Assembly (NCBI RefSeq): GCF_023897065.1
Contig: NZ_JAMHIV010000004.1
Span: forward strand, 62,001-126,000
Direction of reading: 5' to 3'
DNA from: Crossiella sp. SN42
GTDB taxonomy: Bacteria; Actinomycetota; Actinomycetes; Mycobacteriales; Pseudonocardiaceae
Length of the DNA stretch: 64,000 nucleotides
Under the pieces are notes generated by a model that did no database searches, had not been told where the DNA came from, and worked only from the letters and a program-made list of their open reading frames with translations. This document shows, piece by piece, positions 17,181 through 27,809 of this stretch (its first letter is position 1; every line of letters starts with the position of its first letter). The translations under genes and the position numbers were made by a program.

Positions 17181-18241
17181 GTGAAAGCACTGATCAAGGC
17201 GAAGGACGAGCCCGGCCTGTGGCTGGAGGACGTCCCGATGCCCGCCGTCGGCGCCGACGACGTGCTGGTGCGGGTGCGCCGCACCGGCATCTGCGGCACC
17301 GACCTGCACATCCAGGACTGGGACGACTGGGCCCGGCGCAACGTGCCGGTGCCGCTGGTCACCGGGCACGAGTTCGTCGGCGAGGTGGTCGAGGTCGGCT
17401 CGGCGGTGCGCGAGGTGGCGGTGGGCGACCTGGTCAGCGGCGAGGGCCACCTGGTCTGCGGCAAGTGCCGCAACTGCCTGGCCGGGCGGCGGCACCTGTG
17501 CGCCCGCACCAAGGGCCTGGGCGTGCACCACAACGGGGCCTTCGCCGAGTACGTGGCGCTGCCGGCGACCAACGCCTGGGTGCACCGCAACCCGGTGGAC
17601 CTGGACGTGGCCGCGATCTTCGACCCGTTCGGCAACGCGGTGCACTCCGCGCTCAGCTTCCCGATCATGAACGAGGACGTGCTGATCACCGGCGCGGGCC
17701 CGATCGGCGTGATGGCCGCCGCGGTGGCCAAGCACGCCGGCGCCCGGCACGTGGTGATCACCGACGTCAGCCCGTACCGGCTGGAGCTGGCCGAGCAGGT
17801 CGGCGTCTCGCTGGCGCTGGACGTCAGCAAGCACACCATCGCCGACGCGCAGCGCCAGCTCGGCCTGCGCGAGGGCTTCGACATCGGGCTGGAGATGTCC
17901 GGGCAGCCCTCCGCGCTGCGCGAGATGATCGCGAACATGACCCACGGCGGCCGGATCGCGATGCTCGGCCTGCCCAGCAAGGAGATCCCGGTGGACTTCT
18001 CCACCGTGGTGCTCAACATGCTCACCATCAAGGGCATCTACGGCCGGGAGATGTTCGAGACCTGGTACTCGATGTCGGTGCTGCTGGAAGGCGGCCTCGA
18101 CCTCAGCCCGGTGATCACCCACCGGTTCGGCCACGAGGACTTCGAGGAGGCCTTCGCCACCGCCCGCGAGGGGCGCTGCGGCAAGGTCATCCTCGACTGG
18201 ACCACGAACTCCAGCACCGACCCAGCACGGAAAGGGACCTG

Positions 18242-18242
<1 letters not shown>
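17181..18242 (+). CDS. tdh: L-threonine 3-dehydrogenase
   Basis: 353 residues from GTG 17181. Zinc-dependent medium-chain dehydrogenase: catalytic Zn ligands in [10 protein letters not shown] and GHEFVGEV, structural-zinc cysteines in [15 protein letters not shown], Rossmann glycines in [12 protein letters not shown]. It oxidises L-threonine to 2-amino-3-ketobutyrate with NAD+. Its stop overlaps the start of kbl (TGATG), the enzyme that consumes the unstable product, so the pair forms the classic two-step threonine degradation operon. Confidence 0.93.
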
Positions 18243-19422
<1,180 letters not shown>

Positions 19423-19426
<4 letters not shown>

Positions 19427-20049
19427 GGCTCCACCAGGGCGGGATGCCGAGGATCGTCGACCCGGACAACCAGATCGGCCAGGTTGTCCGGGTCGACCTC
19501 CTCCGCGTACCGCTTGTACGCGGGCAGCGTCCAGTGCAGCTCCGCGGCCGTGCGCCGGGCCAGCGCCGCCTCGGACAGTCGCAAGTGGACGGTCAGCTCC
19601 AGCGGAAGTCCTTGTCCCATCAGCAGTGCGCCGTCCAGCAGCAGCACCCCGCCCGGCGGCAACGGCACCCGCCGCGCCCTGGTCGCCCGGTCCGTGACCG
19701 GGTTCCACAGGCTCGGCAGCACCAGGCCGGATCCCTGTGGCGCCAACGGGTCCAGCACCTCCCGGCGCAGCGCGCCCGCGTCCAGCCAGTTGAGGTAGAA
19801 GGAGTCCGGGTCCCGCCTGCCGTGTTCCAGCCGCAGCGAGGCCGGGCGCAGGAAGTCCCCCGCGGAGACCCGCAGCACCGGCCTGCCCCGCACCCGCAGC
19901 GGCTCGGCCAGCGCGTCGGCCAGCAGGCCCGGCTCGGCCGCGGCGGCCCCGTCCACGGCGACCCTGGCCCACAGTTGCCTGGGCAGGGCGGCGATCCGGT
20001 CGGCGACCTCGGTCACCAGGACGTCGAAGGACACCGGTCGCACCCGCAT
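19423..20049 (-). CDS. uridine kinase-like P-loop protein with degenerate Walker A
   Basis: 208 residues from ATG 20049. Overall pattern of actinobacterial uridine kinase-like proteins (RVAVDGA start, [20 protein letters not shown], a [18 protein letters not shown] block, LLLDGALLM, and a terminal [10 protein letters not shown]). The nucleotide-binding loop reads [12 protein letters not shown] where GxxxxGK(S/T) is expected, so the phosphate-binding Lys is missing. It may be a non-catalytic member. Frames extending to 20361 overlap the divergent membrane protein and are rejected. Confidence 0.65.
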
Positions 20050-20122
20050 CCCCCCATCCTGCCAACCGGTCGCGTTTGGCCGGGAACGCCCCGGGTAGCC
20101 GGGGTCCACGAGGAGGTTTGCG

Positions 20123-20602
20123 ATGAGCGAGCGAGTAAAGCCTGCCCGGTTCCCCTGGCCGCAGATGGTCGCGCTGAGCACCGGCGCCATCTTCTTCCTG
20201 CTGGGCCTCGGCGGCTTCGCCGTGACCGGCTTCACCGACTTCTTCCGGCACGACCCGGTCATCGACGCGCTCGGCTTCACGCTGAACCCGATGCACAACG
20301 TGATCCACTTCGTGCTCGGCCTCGTCGGCGGGATCTGCGCCAGCGGACTGCGCGCCACCATGGCCTACGGCTGGCTCCTGATCGTCGCCTACGGCGCGGT
20401 CCTGGTCTACGGCCTGTTCGTCACCGGCGACCCCGCGCACGACCTGCTCAACCTCAACTGGGCGGACAACGTGCTGCACCTGGCCGCGGTCGGGGTCGGC
20501 GTGCTGATCGTCATCGGCGCCAACCGGATCGGCCGCGAAGACGGCTGGGTGGTGCCCCGGCCGGGCGCCCCGACCCCCGGCCAGTCAGCCAATCGAGGGT
20601 GA
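20123..20602 (+). CDS. DUF4383 membrane protein
   Basis: 159 residues, four membrane segments (about 15-35, 55-75, 80-100, 112-132). Matches the DUF4383 family of small actinobacterial membrane proteins, with the HNVIHFVLGLVGG and NLNWADNVLHLAAVGVG motifs. An AGGAGG-like ribosome site (cgaggagg) lies 8 bp before ATG 20123. Function is not known for the family. Confidence 0.85.
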   Translation: MSERVKPARFPWPQMVALSTGAIFFLLGLGGFAVTGFTDFFRHDPVIDALGFTLNPMHNVIHFVLGLVGGICASGLRATMAYGWLLIVAYGAVLVYGLFVTGDPAHDLLNLNWADNVLHLAAVGVGVLIVIGANRIGREDGWVVPRPGAPTPGQSANRG

Positions 20603-21068
20603 GCTACTGCACGTGCGAGTTCCGGAACAAGAAGGAGTGGTAGACCGTTGAACAAGTTGACTGACGCGTGCCAGATCCGGCGACGAGCATCCCGAGAGTC
20701 GCTGTCGAACCCGGGTGGCATGCGGTGAACCCCCCAGACCACCGCCTCCCCCATCCGGTGGAGATCGCCGCGTCAGTCCACCGCCGTCGGTCGGTAACAC
20801 CCCCCTCGCCGGCCGACGGCCCCCTTCGTTTTGGGGAACAAACGGCAAGTGCGATAAGTTGTACTTGGTGGTCGGCGTGTTACGTGTCCCCCGGGCTCAC
20901 TTTCCGCCTTCATGGAATACCGTTCGGCTGGAGCCATGTCGTGCCTTTCGCCGAGAGGCGACCTAGCGCGTCGACCGCCCCAACTTCCCCGGCAACCGCC
21001 GGGATGCCCCGGGTAGCCACCCGGATGCGCGCAGCCTTCGCCCGCCCCACTGCGGCAGGGTGATGGGC
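20603..21068. other. intergenic region without a supported gene
   Basis: Several short open frames occur, but none has a family signature or a clear ribosome site. The stretch is C-rich, with runs of C around 20725 and 20810. It should contain the promoter for the carboxylate-amine ligase gene; I could not fix it. Confidence 0.4.
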
Positions 21069-22184
21069 ATGAGCGAGTGGACCTTCGGGGTCGAAGAAGA
21101 GTTCATCCTCGTCGACGCGGACACCGGCAGGCTGGCGGCCCAGGCCGCGGCCGTGCGCCGCGGCGCCGACGCCGGCGGGTCCGATGAGCAACTCCAGGAG
21201 GAGCTGACCCGCTTCCAGGTGGAGACCGCCTCGCCGGTCTGCACCACCGCGGAGGAGCTGACCCACCACCTGGCCCGGCTGCGCGGCAGGCTGGCCGACA
21301 GCGCCCGCGAGCTGAACCTGTGGCTGCTGGCCACCGGCACCGCGGTCTTCCCGGAGCCCTGGCCGCCGCCGCTGGCCGGCAAGGACCGCTACCACCTCAT
21401 CGCCGAGCGCTACGGCGGCCTGGTGGACACCCTGTGCGGCTGCCACGTGCACGTGGCCATCCCGGACGCCGAGTTCGGCATCCGGCTGTCCAACCACCTG
21501 CGCCCCTGGCTGCCGCTGCTGCTCGCGCTGAGCGCGAACTCCCCGTTCTCCCGGGGCCAGGACAGCGGCCACGCCAGCTGGCGGCACGTCAGCTGGGCTC
21601 GCTGGCCCTCCGCGGGCCCGCCGCCGTTCTTCGACTCCCCCGCCCACTACGACGCCAGCGTGAGCGCTCTCCTGCGTGCCGGGGCGGCCCTGGACCGCAA
21701 GATGGTCTATTGGGACATCCGCCTGTCGGAGGCCCAGCCGACCCTGGAGGTCCGGGTCTGCGACGTGGCGGCCACGGTCGAGGAGGCAGTGCTGCTGGGC
21801 GTGCTGGTGCGGGCCCTGGCCCAGGCCGCCAGCCACGACATCGAGGCCGGGGTGGCCGCGCCGCGGATCCCGCACGAGGTGTTGCGCGCCGCGCTGTGGC
21901 GGGCCGCGCGGGACGGCCTCGGCGGCCACTGCCCCGATCCGGAGTCCGGCTCGTTGCTGCCGGTCAGCGCGGTGCTGCGGCGTGCCCTGCGGCGGCTGCG
22001 GCCGTTCCTGAGCGCCAACGGCGAGCTGGAGCTGGTCGAGCGGCTGACCGAGCACCTGTTCACCGTGGGCGGCGGCGCGCAGCGGCAGCGGCAGGCGATG
22101 GCCCGCCGCGGCGAGCCGATGGATGTGGTCGAACTGCTCGCCAGGCAGACCACGGTTTCGTCATTACTGGACTCGCCCAGCTAG
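21069..22184 (+). CDS. GCS2-type carboxylate-amine ligase (YbdK-like)
   Basis: 371 residues from ATG 21069, chosen because a GGCAGGG stretch lies at ribosome-site distance; starts at 21060 and 21063 are also open. Signature of the glutamate-cysteine ligase type 2 family: FGVEEEFILVD at the start, ELTRFQVETASPVC, GCHVHVAIPD, and LEVRVCDVAATVEEA. These enzymes join a carboxylate to an amino group using ATP. YbdK makes gamma-glutamylcysteine weakly; the true substrate here is unknown. The next gene (Erm-type) follows after 9 bp. Confidence 0.88.
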   Translation: MSEWTFGVEEEFILVDADTGRLAAQAAAVRRGADAGGSDEQLQEELTRFQVETASPVCTTAEELTHHLARLRGRLADSARELNLWLLATGTAVFPEPWPPPLAGKDRYHLIAERYGGLVDTLCGCHVHVAIPDAEFGIRLSNHLRPWLPLLLALSANSPFSRGQDSGHASWRHVSWARWPSAGPPPFFDSPAHYDASVSALLRAGAALDRKMVYWDIRLSEAQPTLEVRVCDVAATVEEAVLLGVLVRALAQAASHDIEAGVAAPRIPHEVLRAALWRAARDGLGGHCPDPESGSLLPVSAVLRRALRRLRPFLSANGELELVERLTEHLFTVGGGAQRQRQAMARRGEPMDVVELLARQTTVSSLLDSPS

Positions 22185-22193
22185 CGTAGGAGG

Positions 22194-23261
22194 GTGCAAC
22201 CAGGTCGTCCGCCGCGTCAGCGCCAGCCCAACCACTCCAGTGTCCACCTGCTGTCCTCCTCGAAGGTGATCAGCGACCTGGTGGTGAACGCCCGGCTGGG
22301 CCCGGACGACCTGGTCATGGACCTGGGCGCGGGCACCGGTGCGATCACCGCCGAGCTGGTGCGCACCGGGGCCCGCGTGCTCGCGGTGGAGCGGGACGAG
22401 GAGTTCGTCGGCGACCTGGAGCGCCGCTACGGCGAGCACGAGAACCTGCGGGTGGTGCACGCCGACCTGCTGTCGGTGCCGCTGCCGCACCGGGAGTTCG
22501 CGGTGGTGGCCAACATCCCGTTCTCCATCACCACCGCGCTGCTGCGCCGCCTGCTCAACACCCCGAACGGCTCGCTCACCCAGGCTGACCTGCTGGTGGA
22601 GTGGGGCCTGGCCAAGCGCCTGACCGCGGCCTGGCCGAGGGACCTGGAGAACGCCTGGTGGGCGGCCCGGTTCGAGATCGCCATCAAGCACCGGGTCCCG
22701 GCCACCGCGTTCCGCCCGGCCCCCAAGGTCGACGCCGCGCACCTGGTGCTGCAACGCAAGTCCGGCCAGAGCCGCCACCTGCAGGGCGTGATCTGGGCGC
22801 TGCTGAGCACCGCCTACGGGTCGCCGAACACCCCGGCGCGGACCGCGCTGACCTCGTTCATCACCAGGGGCCGGGCGCACCGGATGCTGCACGAGATCGG
22901 CATCGAGTCGCAGGCCGCGGTGGGCACCATCAAGCTCAGCCAGTGGCTGGGCATGGCGGATGAGCTGGCCGCGGACCGCTCGCTGTCCTGGCCGCCGCTG
23001 CCGAAGAACCTGCGCACCGACGGCAGCCGCCGCGAGGAGTCCACCAACCGCGGCCTGCGCGCCCCCCAGGGCAAGGCAGCCGCCCAGGGCCGCTCCAGCC
23101 AGGGCAAGTCGGGCCAGGGGAAGCCGGCGCACGGGAAGTCGGACCAGGGCAAGTTCGGGCACGGCAAGTCCGACCAGGGCAAGTCCGCTTACGGGAAGTC
23201 GGGCCAGGGCCGCGCTACCGGCAAGCCCGACGGTAAACCGCGACGCGCACCGAAGCGCTGA
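22194..23261 (+). CDS. Erm-type 23S rRNA adenine N6-methyltransferase with repeat tail
   Basis: 355 residues from GTG 22194, directly after a TAGGAGG sequence; no other upstream start is possible because the previous stop is in frame. SAM-binding motif MDLGAGTGAITAEL, acidic loop AVERDEEF, and the catalytic NIPFSITTALLRRLL (NxPF/Y type). Erm enzymes dimethylate A2058 and give resistance to macrolide, lincosamide and streptogramin B drugs. The last 80 residues are an unusual basic tail of five-residue repeats (GKSDQ, GKFGH, GKSGQ and so on), comparable in spirit to the Gly/Arg repeat tail of ErmE. Its 3' end overlaps the convergent RlmA-like gene by 47 bp. Confidence 0.85.
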   Translation: MQPGRPPRQRQPNHSSVHLLSSSKVISDLVVNARLGPDDLVMDLGAGTGAITAELVRTGARVLAVERDEEFVGDLERRYGEHENLRVVHADLLSVPLPHREFAVVANIPFSITTALLRRLLNTPNGSLTQADLLVEWGLAKRLTAAWPRDLENAWWAARFEIAIKHRVPATAFRPAPKVDAAHLVLQRKSGQSRHLQGVIWALLSTAYGSPNTPARTALTSFITRGRAHRMLHEIGIESQAAVGTIKLSQWLGMADELAADRSLSWPPLPKNLRTDGSRREESTNRGLRAPQGKAAAQGRSSQGKSGQGKPAHGKSDQGKFGHGKSDQGKSAYGKSGQGRATGKPDGKPRRAPKR

Positions 23262-24216
23262 CCGCACAGGGCTCCGGCAGCACACCGATCCGCCCGGCCA
23301 GCTCGGCCGGATCGGTGTGCCAGGCGCTCGGCCCCATCCCGACCACGGTCGCGATGTCCCGATGCGCCAGAGACAACTCGAACGAGCGAACATCGTCATC
23401 AACCCGGGTGAAATAGGCGCCAAGCTTCTCCTCCACCCGCCGCGCCTTGCCCTCATCCACCCGCAACAGCCCCAGCGCCCCCACCAGCTCACCCAGGTGC
23501 CCAGCCTCCGGCGTCACCACCACCAGCCGCCCGCCAGGGGCCAGGATCCGGGCCAGCTCGGGCCCGTTGCGCGGCGCGAACACGTTGAGCACCACCGAGG
23601 CCACCCCGTCCCGCACCGGCAGCCGCCGCCACGCGTCACACACCACGGCCCCCAGCCGGGGATGTTCCCTGGCCGCCCGCCGCGCCGCGAACTTGGACAG
23701 ATCCAGCGCCAGCCCGACGGCCCCCGGCGCGCCACGGAGCACCTGCCCGAGGTAGTACCCGGTCCCCGCCCCGAGATCGACCACGGCCCCACCGGTCGCC
23801 CCGCCCACCGCCGACGCCTCCCGGGCCGCCGACTCCGCTGCCCCGCCCGCCGCCAGCGCATCTCCGGCCACCATCCCGGCCGTCCCGCCCGCAGCCAGGG
23901 CCTCTCCGGCCGCCGTTCCCGCCGCGCTTGCCGCCCCCACTGCCCCCGCGTCAGCCGCCAGCGCCTCCCCCGCCGCCGCGCACACCGCCTCCGCGACCGG
24001 CCGGAAATGCCCGGCCCCCAAGAACTCCGCCCGAGCCGCCACCATCGCCGCGGTGTCCCCGGTCCCCGCCCCCGCGTCCCCCGCCAGCAAGCTCAGGTAC
24101 CCCTGCCGCGCCACGTCGAAGGAGTGCCCCGCCGCACACCGCACCGCCCGCCCCTCGGCGGCCAGCTCCAGCCCGCAGTGCGGACAGGCCAGCAACGACA
24201 ACACCTCTGAGATCAC
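23215..24216 (-). CDS. RlmA-like 23S rRNA guanine N1-methyltransferase
   Basis: 333 residues. N-terminal zinc site CPHCG...CAAGHSFD followed by VARQGYLSLL, typical of RlmA (G745/G748 methyltransferases; TlrB of the tylosin producer belongs here), then SAM-binding VVDLGAGTGYYLG. Between the two lies an Ala/Gly-rich insert (about residues 84-140) with degenerate repeats around GEALAAGG and GDALAAGG, not usual for the family. Convergent with and overlapping the Erm-type gene; TlrB- and Erm-type methylations act together in tylosin resistance, so the pair may matter jointly. Confidence 0.8.
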   Translation of the reverse strand: MISEVLSLLACPHCGLELAAEGRAVRCAAGHSFDVARQGYLSLLAGDAGAGTGDTAAMVAARAEFLGAGHFRPVAEAVCAAAGEALAADAGAVGAASAAGTAAGEALAAGGTAGMVAGDALAAGGAAESAAREASAVGGATGGAVVDLGAGTGYYLGQVLRGAPGAVGLALDLSKFAARRAAREHPRLGAVVCDAWRRLPVRDGVASVVLNVFAPRNGPELARILAPGGRLVVVTPEAGHLGELVGALGLLRVDEGKARRVEEKLGAYFTRVDDDVRSFELSLAHRDIATVVGMGPSAWHTDPAELAGRIGVLPEPCAVSASVRVAVYRRACR

Positions 24217-24398
24217 CCCGCCACTCCACCACAGGAGCCGCCGCCCAGCTCGCGCAGGTGCCCGGCCACCGGACCGCGCCCCAGGCCCGCTGCGCCTTCC
24301 GGCGGATTTCCCTTACCGGCCACCACATCGACACGTTCGCCCGCCCCGGAGCCTGGCAGGGTGAACGGGATCGTCCCCGAACCCCCCGCGGAGGAACC

Positions 24399-25319
24399 AT
24401 GTCCCGGCGAGCCCACCGCGCGAAACCGTTGCTGGCAACCCTGTTCTGCGCGGCCCTGGCCGTCCTCGGCCTGACCCAGGCCACCCCCGCGCTGGCCGCA
24501 GAGACGCCGGTGATCGGCCCGGCCCGCGGTGACACCCTGCACGTGATGTCGTTCAACCTCCGCTACGCCGCGACCACCCAGCCGAACTCCTGGCCGGTCC
24601 GCCGCCCGGTGCTGGCCGAGCTGCTGCGCCGCGAACAGCCCACCGTGCTCGGCACCCAGGAAGGCCTCTACGGCCAGCTCAAGGACATCGAAGCCGACCT
24701 GCCCGCACACTACGACTGGATCGGCCTCGGTCGCGCGGGCGGCAGCCAGGACGAGTTCATGGCGGTCTACTACGACACCCGCAGGCTGACTCCGCTGGCC
24801 TTCGACCACTACTGGCTCTCCGACACCCCGAACGTGATCGGCTCGAAGTCCTGGGGCAACCGGGTCATCCGCATGGTCACCTGGGTCCGCTTCGCCGACC
24901 GCCGCACCGGCACCGAGTTCGTCACGGTCAACACCCACTTCGACCACGAGTCGGAGAACTCCCGCCAGCGCAGCGCCGAACTGGTCCGCGACCGGATCAA
25001 CGCCCTGTCCCCCGGCCTCCCGGTCATCCTCACCGGCGACTTCAACACCGCCGCCGGCAACACCCCGACCTACGACATCCTCCGCACCGGCGCCACCCTC
25101 ACCGACACCTGGCCCGCCGCCACCGAACGCCGCACCCCCCTGCACGCCACCTTCCACGGCTACCGCCCCCTGGTGCCGAACGGCGACCGCATCGACTGGA
25201 TCCTCACCAGGGGCGCGACGAGCATCCGGGCCGCGGCCATCAACACCTACGCCCGCGACGGCCAGTTCCCCTCCGACCACCTGCCGGTCCAGGCCCTGCT
25301 CACCCTGCCCAAGGGCTAG
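24399..25319 (+). CDS. secreted endonuclease/exonuclease/phosphatase family protein
   Basis: 306 residues; GGAGGAACC precedes ATG 24399. Signal peptide through about residue 36 (ALAAE cleavage). EEP-fold motifs in order: MSFNLRY, GTQEGLYGQL, VNTHFDHESENSR, LTGDFNTAAG, DRIDWILTR, SDHLPVQALL, giving the metal-binding Asn, Glu, Asp and His. Likely a secreted phosphodiesterase or nuclease; substrate unknown. Confidence 0.88.
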   Translation: MSRRAHRAKPLLATLFCAALAVLGLTQATPALAAETPVIGPARGDTLHVMSFNLRYAATTQPNSWPVRRPVLAELLRREQPTVLGTQEGLYGQLKDIEADLPAHYDWIGLGRAGGSQDEFMAVYYDTRRLTPLAFDHYWLSDTPNVIGSKSWGNRVIRMVTWVRFADRRTGTEFVTVNTHFDHESENSRQRSAELVRDRINALSPGLPVILTGDFNTAAGNTPTYDILRTGATLTDTWPAATERRTPLHATFHGYRPLVPNGDRIDWILTRGATSIRAAAINTYARDGQFPSDHLPVQALLTLPKG

Positions 25320-26818
25320 GCCAATGACTCCAGATAGCCGACGATCGGAGCAGGGTCATCGATCGAGCCTGACGCAGCGATGTACGAATCAGGTCGCACC
25401 AGGAGCAACTGACCTGAATAGGGACACTCGTCAGCCCAGTAAAGCCCTGCGCCAGGAGTGTCGTGAACCTGAATTGTCCGCACGAATGGAGGCAGGTCGA
25501 AACCTGGCTCATCATCACCAAAGACAAGAAGCGTGAAGAAGCGGTAGTCGAGCAACGAGTAAACCCGCGTTTGTCCGTCATGACCGCAAACCATGAAGTC
25601 GAAAAGCCGAGAGCCCGCGAGCCCCTGCTCGCCATAGCGGATTCCCATGCCGGTAATGTTGCCCGCCCTCTTCTCGACCGTCTTGACGTAATCCACCGCG
25701 TGCGTCCCGCCCTCCGAATACTTGGTCGATCGCACCAGCACCCCAGAGGTTTCAACGACACTCAGCGCGACCGGCTTGCGCTCTTGCTCGTACGTTCGCA
25801 GGATCTCCGTCGAGGAGTCCGCGTTGACGGCCATACCGATCTTCCACATGAGGTTGAACGCATCCGACAGCCCGGTGTTCAACCCTTGTCCACCATTTAC
25901 GGAATGAATGTGACAGGCGTCGCCGGCCAGATAGACCCGGTCGTCGACAGAAAATTTCTCCGCAACGGACTCCTTGACCGAGAAGCGGGAGAACCATTCC
26001 ACCCGCTTCAAGGTCACCTTGTGCGGACGCATGGCCCGATTGATCTTGGCGACGACTTGTGCCAGGTCAAACTCGGCTACGTCCATTCTTACATAGAAGC
26101 GGTCGATCTCCCCTTCACGTGGGATCCATGCCACGTCCGACGTGTCGGCCTGAAAGACGATGATCTCCGGAACCTTGGGGAAGTCAGTCTCGAAAACTCC
26201 GTCCAAGACAGCCCAAGTCAGCTCCGGCCGAGTTATCTCGAACGGGATCCCAAAGAAACCTCGGACGGATGAGCGAGAGCCGTCCGCGCCGATGACGAAC
26301 TTCGACTCAACCAGTTCTCCGGAGGACAGGTTCGACCGGCAGCCACTCTCAGTGATTTCAACGTGGTCGACCGAGGTGTTTCGTCGCACCGCGCAGTCCA
26401 TTTCACTGACTTTTCGATCGAGCAACCTCTCGACGGATGCCTGACCAAGCATCAGAAAATGCTTGTGAAAGCATCCCTCCAGATTATCCCACCAGGTGGA
26501 CTGACGAGAAAGGAACTTGCCTTCCGCCCACACCGAGCTGGTATTGCAGGTCTTGCCGAGCCGATAAAGATCATCAAAAAGGCCGACAACCTCCAGCAAC
26601 TGCAGCGAACGCGCGTTCAACGCGTCAGCCCGTCCTGTGCGAAGTGGCTCAGAAGATTTGTCAACTATCAGGACGCGCAGATTGTGCAGCCGCCCGAGCA
26701 GAGCGCACAACAGGCCGACCGGACCAGCCCCGACGACCAGAACATCGACCTTCACTTCACCGGCATTGATTCGACCGTTCTCGGTCTGCGCGGGGGCCTC
26801 GTTCGACACTACTGACAT
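25316..26818 (-). CDS. FAD-dependent aromatic monooxygenase
   Basis: 500 residues from ATG 26818. Group A flavin hydroxylase (p-hydroxybenzoate/phenol hydroxylase type): FAD dinucleotide motif VLVVGAGPVGLLCAL, the FVIGADGSRSSVR (DG) motif and YLAGDACHIHSVNGGQGLN (GD) motif, then a C-terminal thioredoxin-like region. GC content is lower than in neighbouring genes, which suggests transfer. It lies 124 bp downstream of an Fe/2OG dioxygenase and a broken isonitrile synthase gene on the same strand, recalling pvcA-pvcB-pvcC order, although PvcC itself is a different flavin enzyme. Probably tailors a phenolic product. Confidence 0.82.
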   Translation of the reverse strand: MSVVSNEAPAQTENGRINAGEVKVDVLVVGAGPVGLLCALLGRLHNLRVLIVDKSSEPLRTGRADALNARSLQLLEVVGLFDDLYRLGKTCNTSSVWAEGKFLSRQSTWWDNLEGCFHKHFLMLGQASVERLLDRKVSEMDCAVRRNTSVDHVEITESGCRSNLSSGELVESKFVIGADGSRSSVRGFFGIPFEITRPELTWAVLDGVFETDFPKVPEIIVFQADTSDVAWIPREGEIDRFYVRMDVAEFDLAQVVAKINRAMRPHKVTLKRVEWFSRFSVKESVAEKFSVDDRVYLAGDACHIHSVNGGQGLNTGLSDAFNLMWKIGMAVNADSSTEILRTYEQERKPVALSVVETSGVLVRSTKYSEGGTHAVDYVKTVEKRAGNITGMGIRYGEQGLAGSRLFDFMVCGHDGQTRVYSLLDYRFFTLLVFGDDEPGFDLPPFVRTIQVHDTPGAGLYWADECPYSGQLLLVRPDSYIAASGSIDDPAPIVGYLESLA

Positions 26819-26942
26819 CTCCGACCATCGACTTGCGGGGAGCGCTATCAACAACACGGGTCAATCCGTGCGCCCATCGTATTCGCATCGCACCGTTACC
26901 TGAGCTCACCCAGGTCCTCGTTGGCAACGGCGGGCTACCCGG

Positions 26943-27782
26943 TCATGAGCGGACCAACGCGGGGTTGTCCAGCGGCGGGTCACCGAGCACGTGCACCCGG
27001 CGCAGATGCCGGGGCGCCCGGCTGGTGAATGCCTCACGTCCGTGCAGCAGCGTGTAGTTGTCGGACACGACCACGTCGCCGTCCTGCCAGGTGTGCGCGT
27101 AGAAATGCCCTGGCGCGTAAAGAGCTTCCCGGAGACTGTGGTGGAACCGCTCCAGCTCCTCCGCGCCGACGCCGGTGAACTCAAGGTCGGGATGGTTGAT
27201 GAAGTCCGGGTCCCCGGCGATCGCGGGCTCGCCGTAGCGCAGCACCGGGAACCCGCCGACGGGATGCGTGGTAACCACCGGGGAGACGGCTTCGCTGTCG
27301 TAGAACTCCATCTTGCGGCGGTAGGTGCCGGTGACCCGCTCCCACAGCTGCCGGGTTCGCGGGTCCGCATCGGCCAGCACCGCGGGGGTGTTCGAGAAGG
27401 TGGTCCGGCCGCCCTGGTGCTCGCCGGGGGCGCTGACACAGTGAAAGATCTGGAACTCCGGCACCTGCGGCCGGTACATGCCGTCCCAGTGCAGCGGAAC
27501 GTAACTGTGGTCGAAGATGTGGTCGTCGGGCTGGTCGTGCTCGACCAGTTCGAGGACCGCGCCGAAGGGCCACATGGCGATCTCGCCCCAACCGCCACAC
27601 CACCCGGTGAGTTCGGCAGGCCCGGCGAAGGTGGAGAAACCCCGCAGCAGCACAAGGTGGTGGGTCCTGGCCAGCTCGCGCAGCCGGTCGACAGGCAGCT
27701 CGGTCACTGCGGCGCCAGGCCGCGCCGGACGCACCACCACCCCGAACGGGCTCAGCTTCTCGACGGCGAAATCGGCGGTCAT
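26943..27782 (-). CDS. TauD/PvcB-like Fe(II)/2-oxoglutarate dioxygenase
   Basis: 279 residues from ATG 27782, preceded by AAGGAGAAGGAC. TauD-family iron site: HxD in PLHWDGMY, distal His in LLHGREAF and the oxoglutarate-binding Arg in HLRRVHV. It follows a gene fragment of the isonitrile synthase family by 27 bp. In known clusters PvcB-type dioxygenases desaturate or decarboxylate the isonitrile amino acid made by PvcA. That role is inferred from context. Confidence 0.85.
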   Translation of the reverse strand: MTADFAVEKLSPFGVVVRPARPGAAVTELPVDRLRELARTHHLVLLRGFSTFAGPAELTGWCGGWGEIAMWPFGAVLELVEHDQPDDHIFDHSYVPLHWDGMYRPQVPEFQIFHCVSAPGEHQGGRTTFSNTPAVLADADPRTRQLWERVTGTYRRKMEFYDSEAVSPVVTTHPVGGFPVLRYGEPAIAGDPDFINHPDLEFTGVGAEELERFHHSLREALYAPGHFYAHTWQDGDVVVSDNYTLLHGREAFTSRAPRHLRRVHVLGDPPLDNPALVRS

Positions 27783-27809
27783 GTCCTTCTCCTTGTCCGG
27801 CAACACGTT

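Noticed and set aside
24213-25280. A 355-codon minus frame over the EEP gene
   Set aside because: The plus strand contains all EEP catalytic motifs with a signal peptide.
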